From contig JACDOX010000117.1 of the NCBI GenBank assembly GCA_014549065.1, forward strand, positions 1,101,322 to 1,165,321: a DNA stretch of 64,000 nucleotides, read 5' to 3'. The notes under the pieces were generated by a model. The model saw nothing but the letters and a program-made list of their open reading frames with translations, had not been told where the DNA came from and did no database searches. Shown here piece after piece: positions 25,960-38,506 of the stretch (positions within the stretch are counted from its first letter, which is position 1; the number at the start of each line of letters is the position of its first letter). The translations under genes and the position numbers were made by a program. The DNA is from Cardinalis cardinalis. Taxonomy: Eukaryota > Chordata > Aves > Passeriformes > Cardinalidae.

Positions 25960-26849
25960 CTGAAATATTAAAAACCTCCATGTGGTCACTTTGAGAGGCC
26001 CAGCAGGTGGGCCAGTGCTCACAGGGCGTCTGTCCTACTGGTGGTGCTGATGCTGCCTGAAAACCAAAGTGTTTTTGAGGCAAACCACGAGGTACAAACA
26101 GGAGAGGATCAGCAGGCTTGCAGGAATGCCCTGTTTNCCTCTGTGCAGCTGCTGGGCCTCCTAATCAAGACTATCTGATACACTGATGTCATGCTGGTAA
26201 TGGTATAACTCTATATCAGCCTAATGGCACAATGGGTTTACAAAAGGAGCACTACATGCAGAAATATGCATTCATGCTTTCTAATCCTTCATAAGCCTGT
26301 AATCCTGATTTTCTTTTCCAAATAATAAGTGCAGATCTATTAAGATCTATCCCTATCACTAGCTGCATGCTAAATTCCCCTTTTCCTGCCTGGGATCTGC
26401 AGTGTCCCCTGCACACGGTGTGGCAGGGGTGACATGCCAACCCCACCAGCTCACACCCCCCTTGGGCTGTTCCTTCCTCTCCTTTCCACCTGTAGCAAGG
26501 GGAGCACATAGAAGCAGCCACAGCTTCACTGCCATTCACCTTTCTGGANGGTCTGAGGATGCTTTCTAGAGGGCATTTCTGCATCAAAATGAAATATATT
26601 TCTTCACAAACATGCAAATAAGCAAGGGGATAACAACCAATGCTTGACAGCTTCCTCCATCCAGCCCTAGCATCCCCTTCTTGCCATTTGTGCCCCAACA
26701 CTGGCAAATCCCACTGGCAAATATCCCCAAATTTCTCCATCAGCATCCCCAGCCACAGACAGGTAATTCCCAGGAGTCTTNGTATCAAACAATATTTCAC
26801 AACCATTCTCCAGCCTCTTCATACAAACAACCTGGAAATAACCTTTTCA

Positions 26850-27075
26850 GAAGTGACAATGTAGAAGTCACTAATTACACAATTAATTTATTCTTTGGCA
26901 CTAAAAAAAAAATTACTTTGTGTTAGAGAGGAGGAGAAAAAAGAAGAATCTAAGGGTTTATTTAATTAAAGCTACAGTGTATTGAGAAACCAAGTAATTG
27001 TAATGTTACAGACAATGCCGAGATTGTATAATTAGTAATTAATTACCTACAGAAATGACAATTTCTTTTCTTTAA
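26850..27075. other. Homeodomain-motif-dense AT-rich element
   Basis: In about 225 bp there are at least six ATTA/TAAT-type cores, including CTAATTACAC, AATTAATTTATT, TTTAATTAAAG, GTAATTGTAATG and the run ATTAGTAATTAATTACC. There is no coding potential. This density is typical of homeobox-bound enhancers. The flanks include a poly-A run (about 26,905) and a poly-T tract (27,101-27,115), so a low-complexity origin is the alternative. Confidence 0.3.
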
Positions 27076-27100
27076 AGCTATTCCTTTTTCTTGTTTTTTC

Positions 27101-27115
27101 TTTTTTTTTTTTTTT
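27101..27115. repeat. Poly-T tract
   Basis: Fifteen uninterrupted T, preceded by further T-rich pyrimidine sequence from 27,085. Confidence 0.95.
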
Positions 27116-27796
27116 ATTTGCATGCAACTGTCTTCAGGGCACAGAAATCATGACAGCAAAATGCTGCATGGCACAGCAGCTACCAGCCTGGTTCTGAGTG
27201 CATTTTTACCTGTGGACAGAGGTGCTGTATTCTCACCTTCCTCATCCTGATCNCACTGAGCAGCAGTCACAGAGCTCCCTGCCTGTAACAACTGCTCAGC
27301 ACACCCAAAGCCCTGCAAAAAATGGGCAGCAGGGCAAATTTTGACTCCAGGCATGAAGAGCCACTGGGCCAGAGCTGACAGGCAGAACAGCTACAGCCTT
27401 CTGTAGAGGNAGTCAAGGCACAGACTGCTAGCCCAGTGCTAGATATATATATTATGCTTATAAGTCCTGATGTTAACCAATGTTATATATATATTTTAAG
27501 TATTCATGTATTCACAGCCATAAAGGCCTTTTCTCTACTTGAGCTAAATTGTATAACCGTGACCTATTGTCCCAGAAGGCTTTTTATTCTTGTTAAATGG
27601 GTACTGAGATTAGAGCGCTCCTTGGTAGTAGGTACAGAAGTGTTCTGGAGGAGACAGGAGAAGATGGATGGTTGTATTGAGGCTCAGCACAGAAACCAAA
27701 AACAGGAGAACCAAGCAGCTCTGCAGCTCAGCTGGCCTGGCATCTGAAAAATCAGATGTGGAGGTGGAGTGGGGAGGACAGTGCCCAGCACACACC

Positions 27797-27838
27797 ACTC
27801 ACTCACTCACTCACTCACTCACTCACTCACTCACTCAC
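27797..27838. repeat. (ACTC)n microsatellite
   Basis: About ten and a half perfect tetramers of ACTC. This is one of the longest pure simple repeats in the window and a good polymorphic marker. Confidence 0.97.
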
Positions 27839-28067
27839 ATATCCCCAGTTCTGGTAGCTCCAGCTTCCCATAGGGATCCCTCACCACCCTCCAGTCCCAT
27901 CTCTGAGCCCGGGAGAGGGAGCCAGGTTGGGCTCTGTGGTGCTGTCCATGGCAATGCCTCACAAGTGCTCTATGCTGCACCTCTGACGGGCTGTCCCACC
28001 CTGCCCTGCCCCTCAGGGACAGCATTCCTGCTCGTACTGCCCCTGGCAAGCAGCACAAGGGCTCCCT

Positions 28068-28114
28068 GCCTCTCTGGTACCTCTCCATGGGTACCAGAGA
28101 GGCTACCCATGGAG
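28068..28114. repeat. Two interleaved perfect inverted repeats (mutually exclusive hairpins)
   Basis: Arm GCCTCTCTGGTACC (28,068-28,081) pairs perfectly with 28,090-28,103 across an 8-nt loop. Arm CTCCATGGGTA (28,083-28,093) pairs perfectly with TACCCATGGAG (28,104-28,114) across a 10-nt loop. The second hairpin uses bases of the first hairpin's loop and 3' arm, so the two cannot form together. The A-B-A'-B' arrangement is what a short-range replication template switch would leave. There is no ORF or known element here. Confidence 0.9.
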
Positions 28115-29285
28115 CTCCAGNCCCACCACTGGGCACAGATGCACCCTGGCAGCTCCCATTAATATCCACAAGGAACCACAACTCCCTGGAAAAAAACTTT
28201 CTGTCAGTATCCTGCAGCTTCATCCCTCCCTGCCCAGCCAGGAGATCACTGCAAATCACATCAGTGAGACTGGCAGTTCCCCTGCTCTGACCTTAACCTT
28301 CATCCAAGGCCAGGGAACCCCTCTGGCTTTGAGCCTCATGGTCACACAGGCACGAGCAGTGCAATGTTCCTCGTCCGTCTGTGCATTCCCAGTGCGTGCC
28401 AAGGCCTCCCTCCAGTTCCTCAGAGACACGTTCCCTCCACGCTGTCTGGGGAAGAAANCAGGGCAAGGCAGGGCTGGGTGCTGGTGCCAGGATGCAGGGT
28501 GACAGCCAGGGANGCTGGTGTCCCCTCCCTGGCTGTGACACTTTCAGTCACTCCGACACGGTCGGGGTGGGAGCGGCAGCGAGCTGGCTGCTGGCTGTTN
28601 CTCTGGTGCCAGATGGTGGATGAGATTAAAAGAATTTGATTTTCAAATAATCCATAAACCTGGCTGAGCTAATGTCGTTTCATATGCATTATCTTGTAAT
28701 CCCAAGGAAGAGAACGTTTCAGAGCAAAGAGCCTTATTCTCCCTCCCTGCAAGGACTCTAACAAGCTAAAGATAATCCCCTTTTTGTTGGAAGGTGCTTA
28801 CAGAGGACCTACAACACCCAGAGTGTGGCACAGGGGCTGTGGCTCCGTGCTGGTGCCTGGGAACAGGACAGCCAGGCACCTGGCANCATGGGTGCTGCCT
28901 TGTCCTGAGCTCCATAGAGGTGGGAGCAGCACACAGCAGGCTCCAGGGACAAGCTGAATATGGACCCCTGGCCAGTAAAGAAGGGATTTTGCCATTCCTG
29001 CCTCCTAACAGTGCATGGGAGCACATGCTGCTGCATCACTGGGGTAGAGTAGGGCATACATATATTCTTCTAGGTGAGTCCACTTCTCTGTGTACTTTTG
29101 GGGATAAACCCCCAAGCCCAACCCAAGTAAATCAAAGGCAGGCTGTGCCAGTCTGGAGAGAGGATCAGGCCCTCCNCAGTGACTAAGCCCCACAGCCAGA
29201 GTCTGGCGTCCACCCTCCCCCTCACAAGGTGAGGGACAGCATGTGGCTGAAACCTCAACACTGCCCTCTCCAAAGCAACTGCTGC

Positions 29286-29405
29286 NCNGCTAGGCTTATA
29301 GGAAATTCATCCTTAGGGATTGCTTGACTCCCCCTTGTTTGCATCAAACACACACAATCATTTTTTGCCTNNATNCCTATTCCATATGGATGCACCCCTN
29401 TCCCN
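29286..29405. other. Cluster of ambiguous bases
   Basis: Seven Ns fall in 120 bp of plain intergenic sequence, so base calls and short frames here are unreliable. Confidence 0.8.
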
Positions 29406-32400
29406 CCTTAACCCCTGCACAGTGCCCTGGGCAGACCTCAGCACCTGCCCTCCATCCACCCTCTATTCTCACATGCTGCCTGCCTGCTCCCTGCCCCTTT
29501 TCCCTGCACTAGAAGCTCCTTGGACTCTCCTGCTTCTTGTCAAGCCTCAGTGGAGCAAAGACAACCATCTGCCAATCACTGGGATCCTTCAACGTGAGAG
29601 GTACAAGCTTGAACGCAGCAGTTAAAAATTGTTGACCCTTATTCCATGCTCCAGGTTCCCACGCTGGAGCAAGCCAGAGCTAGAGCAGGAGGTCGTTTTA
29701 AGGGGAAAGGGAAATAAAACTCCACTGGAAGGATTTCCCAGTCACTGCCTGCCATCTAGTGCCTAGCACTGAGCTGTTTCACGGGCAGCAAGCAGCATCC
29801 ACCTCCATCCTCAGGGGAATTTAGCTCTTAGATTAGAGCCAGCGACATTTGAGCATCAAGCTCCCAGCACTGATAATTCCCTGCCATGCTCCTCACTCTG
29901 TGCCAGAGCCAGGGAATGGGTTTGGAGTCAAATAGCCCAAGTCCTGGTGGGAACTATCAAGGAAAACAGCATGGGAGTGAGGAGAGGCGATGCTGTGTGC
30001 CTGCCTGGGTTGTGACACTATGCCCAGCTACAAGAAGCTAACTAAATACAACACAGCTTGACTTGCTGCAAGCTGCTGCCTTCAAGGTCATGTCATCATC
30101 GTCAGCAGCTCTGATCAAAGCAGTGCACACAGGCATTGTGTGAAGAGTGCCACAGACAGGCTAAAAATAGGGAGACAAATGGAAGCATGAGGGAAAAGGG
30201 TGAAGGGTGAGGCTCATCAGCTGTGCAGGAGACTGAAAACTTAATGAAAATCAGGAAACAAACAAAAGTAATCAAGAAACACCGACTTTGTGACTTGGAA
30301 TATTNTGGTGCTTGGACATACCTCTGAAGATTCCCACCCAGTTCAATCCATGGGCAGCCACTGCAGCAGGAACACAGTCCCTGCCAAGCCCCTGTAGCTG
30401 GTGATTTTAACTTTGTCTTCAGGCAACCTCGGGAGCTGATGCTCTCCCTTCCTTCCTTCAGCAGGGATGTACCTGGAATCACCTTAGGGGGTGTCTGGCA
30501 GCTTCTTGTTCCTCTGAAAGGGTTCAGATAACTACCTACCCACAAGGACAGGAGAGAACAGGCAAGACTCACCATAATCCTATTTGCAGGCAGAGAAAAT
30601 NAAGGGATATGAAATCCAGAAAGACCTGGGACAGGTAATGCCCATCTTNCTCACTGCCTCCTGCCCCTGCTAGCCCTGGAGCCCCCAGCATTCTGGTGGA
30701 AGGCACTGCCTGCTGTGCCACATTCCCTAAGGAGGGACAAGACTGGATGTCGAGCTGTGAGTGCTGATGGAGCAGAGGCTGAAAAGTGGGTCCCCATGGG
30801 TCCCACCCCCTAAAATGGGGGACTCACTGCCCCTCCACACAGGGCACTGGTGNGATCAGACACCCTGAACGCCCAATTTCCCTCCTCTCTAAACCCCTTA
30901 CATCTTGGCTGCCCACTCCCCACCAGATCCCTCTTCCCTCAAGCTCATCCAACATGTGCAGCCTGTGCCACTTGAAGCCCTGCCACTTCCCAGCTTGGGA
31001 AGCAATTGCTGTTCTGCAGAGGGGAGCTTTGGGTTTGACACAAACTGGTCTGCACCAGGCATTTGGAAAGGGCAGGCAGGGCAGGGCAGCAGCTTCAGAA
31101 CCCACAGAACCAGATTTACTGATNAGCACATGGCTCCGATTTCCTCCAGTGCTTCCAGAAAAGCAATAGGCAACATTAACAAAAGGATTACTCAGAATTC
31201 AAAAGCAAATGGGATTTGTGACCCATTATATTAACTGGGGGCTGGGGAAAGCTCTACACAGAGAGAATACTGCCAGCAGGTCACCAAACCAATTATTAAG
31301 AGCTCACAGATCACGAAACTAGATATATACACACATCAAGATAAATTTCTATTTGCCTGCAGAAGCAGGACGCTGGCTGAGCCACCCTCCAAACCCAGTG
31401 TGGTTTTTCTGTGTGCCCATTAAACCTGGATTACACCTAGGTNTTTTCCCCAATAATTCACTCACCCCACAGGTTTACTGCTGAGGAATAACATTTGGGA
31501 GGGTAAAACNTGAAAGGAGAAATGTAATGGGTATAATTACTTTGATAAATGAGAGGGAGCAGAAAGCCAGCAGGCAGCAGCAGTGCTGGCCCATGCCTCA
31601 TGTCATGATCTCCCCAATCTCCCTCTGCCCAGATGCCTGAGAGGAAGAGCAGCCCCTCAGAAGATGATCTGCCTTCAATATCAACTCTCACCTTAAGCTC
31701 CAACAGAGTTCAGCTTAAAATTCTAACTGTTAGCTGAAAAATCTTTTCCCCAACTTTTGCATCGGTTAATTATGAAATTGGATGCTCAGCAGCCAGGTAA
31801 AGAGCCAGTTGCTGGCAGTGCACAGTCCTGCTCCTGGAGTGGGCTCTGATGGTGAGTCCTAAAGCCTTACATTCTCTCCATGGAGGCTTCATTGCTGTGC
31901 CTCAGTTTTGAAGCTTTATTGCTGAAAGACTCTTCATAATTCAATTGAGAAATTTCCCTGGGTCTTCAAGCATTGCTTATGAAGTCCTGACAAAGGAATT
32001 TATANCCCACAGGATCTGTTAGGGAAAAGTAGCCTTGACAGCAAAGCTGTAGCTGGAACTACCTGAAGGGGTTCCAGCTGTCAGCATTTCACACTCACCT
32101 CAAAAATTCCTGGCTTTCCTTTTTGAGGGATGGATGTCAANGATTGGGTTGTATCAACAAGCTTCTGGGGAAATTTGACCCTGAGTACAAGTTTCCCAGC
32201 AGTACCCCCTATTTTATATCCATTCTTGTTTTTGCAGAGATTCACTCAAGCCTTGCCTCCTGACTGCCNCACTCTGTGTCTCTCCAACATGCTGGTTATA
32301 CCAATCCACAGGGGTTTCACAAGAAAAGGGAAGAAAAAGGTGTCCCCAAAAACAAAAGGATGGGATTTAGTCCACTCATATCACTGGTGACCTCAAGCAG

Positions 32401-35400
32401 ATTTCCCACACAACTTTCTGCTGAGTCTCTGGGCTGTGATGAGCAGAGCAGACCATGCTGCATCCCCTGCAGGCAGCAGAGCACAGCAGAAAAGGGCAGC
32501 ACCTGCACAAAAATTCCTTCCAAAGAGAAAAATCCCTTCCAACACAAGAATGGGAGCTTGAACATAAAGGCAAAGGGACTGATGCTGCTGGAGATAATTC
32601 ATCCTCCAGGACAGGGAGTGAGCCCAAAGGCTGCAGCAGCTGGGACAGCACAGTTCCCATTGTCCCTGAGCCAGCTCACCCCTGGCCTGGCAGCCAGGGA
32701 TGCCTCAGGATGCTACCTGCACCCCCAGCATGCATCCCTGCTCTTGGTTGTATTTGGGAGAAGAGCATCTCTCCTCCTACAGGTTTTCAGAGAGCAGGAA
32801 GAGGTGTAGCCTGTGGCTCCAAAGACCTCTCCTGGCTCTGCGTGTATTTATCTTCTCAATTCTGAAGACTTTCATTGCTTGGGGCAATGAAGGAGCCAGA
32901 AGGAGCAACAGACAGCAGCTTCTCATTTTGTGAGAAAGTGTGAGATTCTGAACAGTTCAAACTATCACAAAACATATGAGTAGGGATCTGCTTAGAGAGC
33001 ACCAACCCCCAAAACTTACACAGACAAGGAGGGATTTCAGCTAGGGAACAATTTTGTAAAAATAAAGGAAAACTGTATCTGTGAAGCTGAGAAGTGTTTT
33101 TATTAGCACTTGTTATTTCTTCTCCACTGGAGGGGAGGGCTAGTGTCAACTTGCTACAAAGAAAACCCTCAGCTCTCTCTTCTAACGTGGTGGTTCAAGC
33201 AATGGCTTAGATGCCAGTCCTTTAGAATGCAACTGCTCCTTCCATTTGTGTCTGCTACCAGAGACTTTTAGCAACAGCTGCTGGACAGCATCACACCAGG
33301 GCCAGGACACCTTCAGGTGCTTCCTTCCCCCTTGGAGACAGAAAGGATGAGGCTTTTTGTGTATGACCCTCAATAATGGAAGCATCCTATGCCAAAACTG
33401 GCTTTAAGGAGCAGAAAGCCTCTGCAGCCTGAGCAGTCAGGAGTGGGTAACAGCAGCACAGATCTTNCCTGGGACTGCTTAGATAAGCCTCACATTGCTG
33501 CTCTCAAAGCAAGGAGCTATGGGTCCTTTCCAAAACTCCTCTCNGCAGTGCACCCTTCACAGGAGAGTCTTCAACTGATCTCACCCTGCCTTGCACTGAA
33601 GAGCCACAACAAACTCAGTTTCTTTCCCAGGCACTCGGTGCAGTCTCAGGTTCTAGCAGAGATTTCATGTGAGGGGACTTTGTCAAGGTGAGAAAAACCC
33701 TCCAGGGTTTNAGTGCAAACAAGCTCCAGCCTCCCTCAACACCCAGACAAACTCTGGTGGCTCTCCATCACATTCACAAAGGGAGTTTTGTGTTTCAACN
33801 AAAGTAAAATGCTCCCCCTGCTCTTTGTGCTGGACTGCAGCAGCTCTCACACANCCACAACTCCACAGGTTCCTTCTGCTCTCTCAGAAGAGGCTCTCAG
33901 GCTTTGTGCTGCCTTTTCAGCNGTTACCACCAGCCTGCTCAGACTTCTGCAGCTCTCAGTCTGGGAACAGTTCATGCTGAGTGGAAAGACAGCCTGCAGC
34001 CACCAAGTTCCCAAAGGAAAAGAACAGCCTCAGTGACCTGCTGCAGGAGTTTGGGAGTAGAGGAAATGAGAAGGTGCAAATCATCCTCTAGCTAGNATCC
34101 TCCAGCTTCCCTCTCCCCAAGGCTGGGGAAGAAAAAAGACCACACAGGAGAACTGAGCAACAGCCCCTGAGTTGCAGGATCTGTGATTGTTTGCAGCAAC
34201 TGGCTGAGTGGCTTTAAATAAAATCAACTACAGGAAAAATAAAAGTAATTTAAATAAATAAATAGATGGTGCTGTTNCCACACAGGTTGCAAGCAGGAGT
34301 TTTTATTTCAGGTGATGAAAAAACACTTTCAGCTTTCAGAAAAGACCAAGCTTCTCACACACATGCTACCTGTGAGAAGGTCTGAGGACAAGGAAAAAAC
34401 ATTTTAAAATGAAGGATGCTGTTGATGCTGACCTTTCCACTGCTGAAGGAGCTACACATCTCTCAGCAGAGACAATGCCCAAAGACTTGCAGCCCGAGTA
34501 ATCCAGAAATAGGAACTGCCTGGGTCTGAAGATCAGCAAGGTCTCAGTACAGCCTTTTCTTTCATTTGTGCTCTGTCTTTTGGGAGCAAGCACAGATTAA
34601 ACAGCATTTTCTATGCTTTGAAAGTTTTGTCCCAGCAATACAAAACCTGCCTTGGTGTGGGAAACAGGGCAGAGTCTTTAGCTAAGGGCATGTCTTAAAC
34701 CTGTGGCCATAAGGTCTCTGCTGCATCTCCTGGAGCCAGTGACAGCCTGAAACAAGAGTGGCAGAGAAAACCTGTACTGCACCTATGATCCCCCACAGGA
34801 GGGGCACAGCCTGAGGAAAGGACTCACCTCCCCCTGCTTCAGCAGCTTCCAGTCCTGGAGAAGGCAACAGGGCTCACTTCAGCAGTGCTGACCTCAGAGA
34901 GCAGCCAAAACTCTGCAGGATTTCAGGCACATGTTCTGCTCCACATTTATTTCCTCTTTGCCATTGCTCTCTGCTGCAGACTCAGCCTCCCTGCCAGGCC
35001 TGTGAGGATGCTTCCAGGAGCCAAGTTTTGTTGGTAATTTATAACAAACTTGCAGCTCCCAGACTGTCCGGCACTGGAAAATAGGAGGCTGCTGTGCTAC
35101 CCTCCACCCCAGTGTCTTGCAGAGTGATTAAGGATAACTTTAATTTGAAGCCTGGAGCTCAACAGCTCCCAAAGGATTGATAAAGTACATACAGCAATCT
35201 CCAGTTCCACCTCTGGAGTCCAAACTCTCTCTGGATGATTTATGACAGTTATTTCCTCCCTCTCTCCCTGCTGCTGGAGCAAGCTCATTCCCTGCGAGGT
35301 CCAGCAGCACTCCTGACTACTGAACAGCAACATTTACAACCAGAAAAAACCTCCAACAACAGAACCAGCCCCAGAGGGCCAGGACAGCACCACATAAGCC

Positions 35401-36120
35401 CAGGACAGATCTTCTAATAAAGAAACTGGGGTAACAGGGTCAGACTACCTGAGGCAGACCCAGCTGTGCTGGTTAGCAGTGCTGGCCTGATGCAGTGGGA
35501 ATGGGAGCCAAGAACTCCCTAGAGACACCTTTGAGGCTGCTCCCATGAGACAGCAATGCTAAAGCACCTTCCCCACCCAGGAAAAATGAGCCTCAAGCCC
35601 AGACAGAGAGCAGCTGCTGCTGCTGTTATCCTCCCTCAGTGTCTGCTGCTGTAACCTGAGGCTCACAGGGAGGCAGTGTGAGTGGGAAGGCAGCTGCCCA
35701 TTCCTCATGGATCNGTGTCCTCCACAGCCACTGTGCATCACAGACTCCAGGCCAGAGGCAGCTAACAAGCTGTGAATATCCCTGCTTACATCTCCTCAAA
35801 ATCCCATCTCGTCCTGGCTGCTGTTCAGGAGAGTCTGTTCCCACCTGGACACACAGATAACCCTCCAGTGCTGCTCTTATCAGAGAGCAGGTGCCAGTGA
35901 TAAGCATTAGCTACAGCAAGGAGAAACCCTTTGAGGCTGAGCCTGTGGCAGGAGTCTGGAGAGGAAAGCAAACCTTCTGGGTACCACAGCCCCAGGGAAC
36001 CACACTCTTGGGAGAGGAAAGGATCACAACATGCATTTCCAGAAGANGTGGAGGAGGAGAATTCAGCAAGAGCAAAGAACTCCCTCAGGAAAGGTTCACT
36101 TCCGAGTATAAATTTTAATA

Positions 36121-36126
36121 TTTATT
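36121..36126 (-). terminator. MRPL46: Poly(A) signal AATAAA for MRPL46
   Basis: TTTATT on the plus strand reads AATAAA on the minus strand, 165 bp downstream of the MRPL46 stop codon. It is the first canonical signal after the stop and gives a short 3' UTR, as is usual for mitoribosomal protein genes. Confidence 0.7.
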
Positions 36127-36290
36127 CAGTGCAGGGCCAGTGAAGAGAACTGGGAAATAAGGCAAAGGCAAATTATCCTCCAGAGCCCAAGTGAACATCT
36201 CATACACCCAGACCATGCAAAGCAGCAGCCGTGCTCCTCCCTGGAGCCACGTCCCACACCTTCCCCATCTGCTGGAGCACAGGCCATTGC

Positions 36291-36541
36291 TCACAAGTCN
36301 AGGAGGAATCTATTGACTTTTTTCAGGTATTCTGACTGCAGATAGTCTCCCAGCTCCTTCTTTGTGACCCACAGGTAATCTGCCTTCAGCTGTGCCTGGG
36401 ACAAATCACTGCTTTGGAGGAAGGCTTTGAAGAAGAAGACTTTGGCTCCCACGTTATTCTCAGTTCTGATGGCCTTGGGGAATTTATACTTGTAAATCCC
36501 ATATGGTGCATTCCCCAGGACTTTGGCTTGAATGTGATCTC
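36291..36541 (-). CDS. MRPL46: MRPL46 coding exon 4 (residues 172-254, stop TGA)
   Basis: The acceptor is GGCTTCTTGCAG|GAGATC. Carries KVLGNAPYG, the FPKAIRTENNVGAKVFFFKA core and the C-terminus WVTKKELGDYL...NRFLLDL, then TGA at 36,293-36,291. Confidence 0.95.
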
Positions 36542-38506
36542 CTGCAAGAAGCCAGCAATGCAAGAGAAAGAGAGTAAGACANAAGAACACATAAGAGCAA
36601 CAATAACTGCTCCCCTGTATAACAACANCACTGCATAAGCCATTCCTTGTATGTGGTTCAGACTGACTGTTCCCTCTTTGGCAGAAATACTGACAACTGT
36701 GAAAAAAAGTGTTTTTTCCTCATGAAAAAACAGCTTATTTGGAGACCAGAGTCCTCTCAGTGGGAGAGGGAAGAAGGGAAGGAGAGGATATCCAGCTTTG
36801 CCAATCTTGAGTGAAAAGCAAGGATATGTGTTTGCCTTCATCACCCATCTGCCACAAAAGCTACTAGAGGGCAACAAGAGGGAAAGAGAATCCCAAAGCA
36901 ACCCAGACATTCAGGGGTATCTGGTTATACCCCAAAATGGCCCAGGATGGCCAGACATGGCACTGCTGCTGCTGGCAGCCAGAGATCCCAACTCCCAGTG
37001 TGCCAGCCCTCTGCCACGACATGCTTTTTCCCAGCAGATGGGAGAAGATTTCACTACAGCACTTGGCAAATATCCCTCAGACAGGGCACTGGAAGAAAAC
37101 CACTGGGACAAACAAGAGGGAGAGTGAACTACACACCCAAAAACGTAGCCATGGCTCGCTCGGCTGTGCTCCGTAGCGTCTCNCCAGGCTGCCACTCCAC
37201 TTGAGGCAGGAGCCACAGCTCCTGGTTACCAATTTTCTGTTTCACCAGAAGCATCAGGTTGCTGTCCAGCTTCCTGTTCAACGATGTTCGATCGTTGCTT
37301 TTGTCAGCATCTGCCAAAAACCAACACATGCTGGAAACAAAGTCTCCTGGCAGCATGCTGTGACCCCCTTGGTTATCAACCCTCTGTGCCTCACACCCAG
37401 AAACAATACACAAATGTGGGTACATGGAGTACGACAGAAATCTAGACAGGAATGCTCTCAGTTACTTAGAAGTCATTGCAGCATTCAGCTGCTGTTNTCC
37501 TATCCAGAAGGACTCTATAATAAGCAGCCTGGATCTCCATCTTCACAAAAAATCAAGAGCACTAAGCAGAGATTGGAGACCAAATGACCAAACATTTCTC
37601 TTGTCTGGAAACCTCATCCATGAACATAGGTTCATCATTTTGCCCTGGTGAAAACACACTTTTTTTGCAGCATGGGAGCACTGATTTCCCTGTCAAACAG
37701 TTAATTGCACATGTGCTGCCACAGAGTCAAGATTCTCTTTAAAACAAACAAAAAAAGAGACCCAAAATTGCCTTCCTTCTACTGAATTGTACCCTGGCAA
37801 ACAATCTGGGTGTTCTCANCCACCACGAACTCCAGGCTGTACCTGTTATCCGTGGGGCAGCTTTGAACCGCAGAAACTTCTGCTCCCACTTCTCCTCCAG
37901 GTCTTGAGCCATGATGACCGTCTTGCCACGAGCTTCATCCTCATCATACAAGCTTTCCATCTTCTTCTTGAGCTGCTCCTCCTCCTCCAGCTTACGCATT
38001 TCATGATCTGAATAGAGGCTCCTCTCCAGCTCTATCTAGAAAAGCAACACAAAGAATTCTTAAGCCACNAGCACTATAGGTACTAGCAAGAGGAATTAAA
38101 TTATTTCCAACTCAGCAAAAGCAAGGAATTTCCTGAGGTTGAGCAGGGCTCGGAGCAGAAGCGTGTGACAGGGACACCAGGAGGTGACCATGNGGACACC
38201 CCCAACACCCACGAGATGTGGTGCAAATCGCACACAGAGCTCTCGGGGAGCAACATCACAGTCAGGGTGTGCAAGGCCACCAGCCTCTGATGTTCCTCTC
38301 CCCTCATGCCTGAGCCTGAGAGCGCCATTTCCCCATCACCACCCCCACATCCCCTCTACCTGCTCCATGAGCGCCGTCANCTCTTCCTCCTCCTTTTCCA
38401 GAGGCTGCGTGATTCGGGGAAGCCTCAACAAGCACATCGCCCCAAAAAGCCTCCAGGGGCGCCGCGCGGCAGCGCTGCAAACCCAGCGAGCGCAGGGGGC
38501 CGCCAT
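36291..38506 (-). CDS. MRPL46: Mitochondrial large ribosomal subunit protein mL46 (four coding exons)
   Basis: Nuclear gene for mL46, a mitochondrion-specific protein of the 39S subunit that sits at the central protuberance. Coding exons are 38,506-38,360, 38,035-37,843, 37,310-37,137 and 36,541-36,291; all junctions are GT-AG with matching phases and give 254 residues. Residues 1 to about 35 are Arg/Ala-rich and suit a mitochondrial import signal. A degenerate Nudix fold follows: WQPGETLRSTAERA at 153-166 occupies the Nudix-box position but lacks the REUXEE glutamates, so it is not expected to hydrolyse nucleotides. The human protein is somewhat longer (about 279), the difference lying in the N-terminus. 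An in-frame ATG 27 bp upstream (38,533) is the alternative start; I prefer 38,506 because the MAAP start resembles mammals. Ns at 36,300 and 37,184 are silent (CTN Leu, GGN Gly); the one at 38,380 leaves a residue unresolved. The gene is head to head with MRPS11. Confidence 0.96.
37137..37310 (-). CDS. MRPL46: MRPL46 coding exon 3 (residues 114-172)
   Basis: Begins DADKSNDRTSLNRKL and contains the degenerate Nudix-box region WQPGETLRSTAERA. I place the donor at TTGG|GTGTGT, because this gives the same spacing to the following AKVLGNAP block as in mammals. Confidence 0.9.
37843..38035 (-). CDS. MRPL46: MRPL46 coding exon 2 (residues 50-113)
   Basis: The acceptor is TTTTCTAG|ATAGAG. The exon begins IELERSLYSDHE, carries a Glu/Lys-rich helix, then AQDLEEKWEQKFLRFK, and ends at ACAG|GTACAG with one base of the next codon. 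Confidence 0.95.
38360..38506 (-). CDS. MRPL46: MRPL46 coding exon 1 (residues 1-49)
   Basis: Encodes the presequence and the RPWRLFGAMCLLRLP segment, ending TALMEQ at CAG|GTAGAG. The phase is 0 at the donor. One N (38,380) leaves the first base of a codon unresolved in the acidic run. Confidence 0.9.

Larger units (their letters stand above)
11760..36120. other. Gene-free intergenic block between the 11-kb CpG segment and MRPL46
   Basis: There is no recognisable protein-coding exon, tRNA or rRNA over these 24 kb. The content is unique moderately GC-rich sequence, several AT-rich islands, simple repeats, one CR1 tail and two clusters of ambiguous bases, each listed separately. The longest open frame (21,574-22,392, plus strand, 272 codons) has no recognisable domain and its composition is that of the surrounding noncoding DNA. 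Confidence 0.5.

Noticed and set aside
1..36120. NTRK3 coding exons
   Set aside because: Expected from human synteny on this side, but no frame on either strand resembles the receptor's signal peptide, leucine-rich, immunoglobulin or kinase parts.
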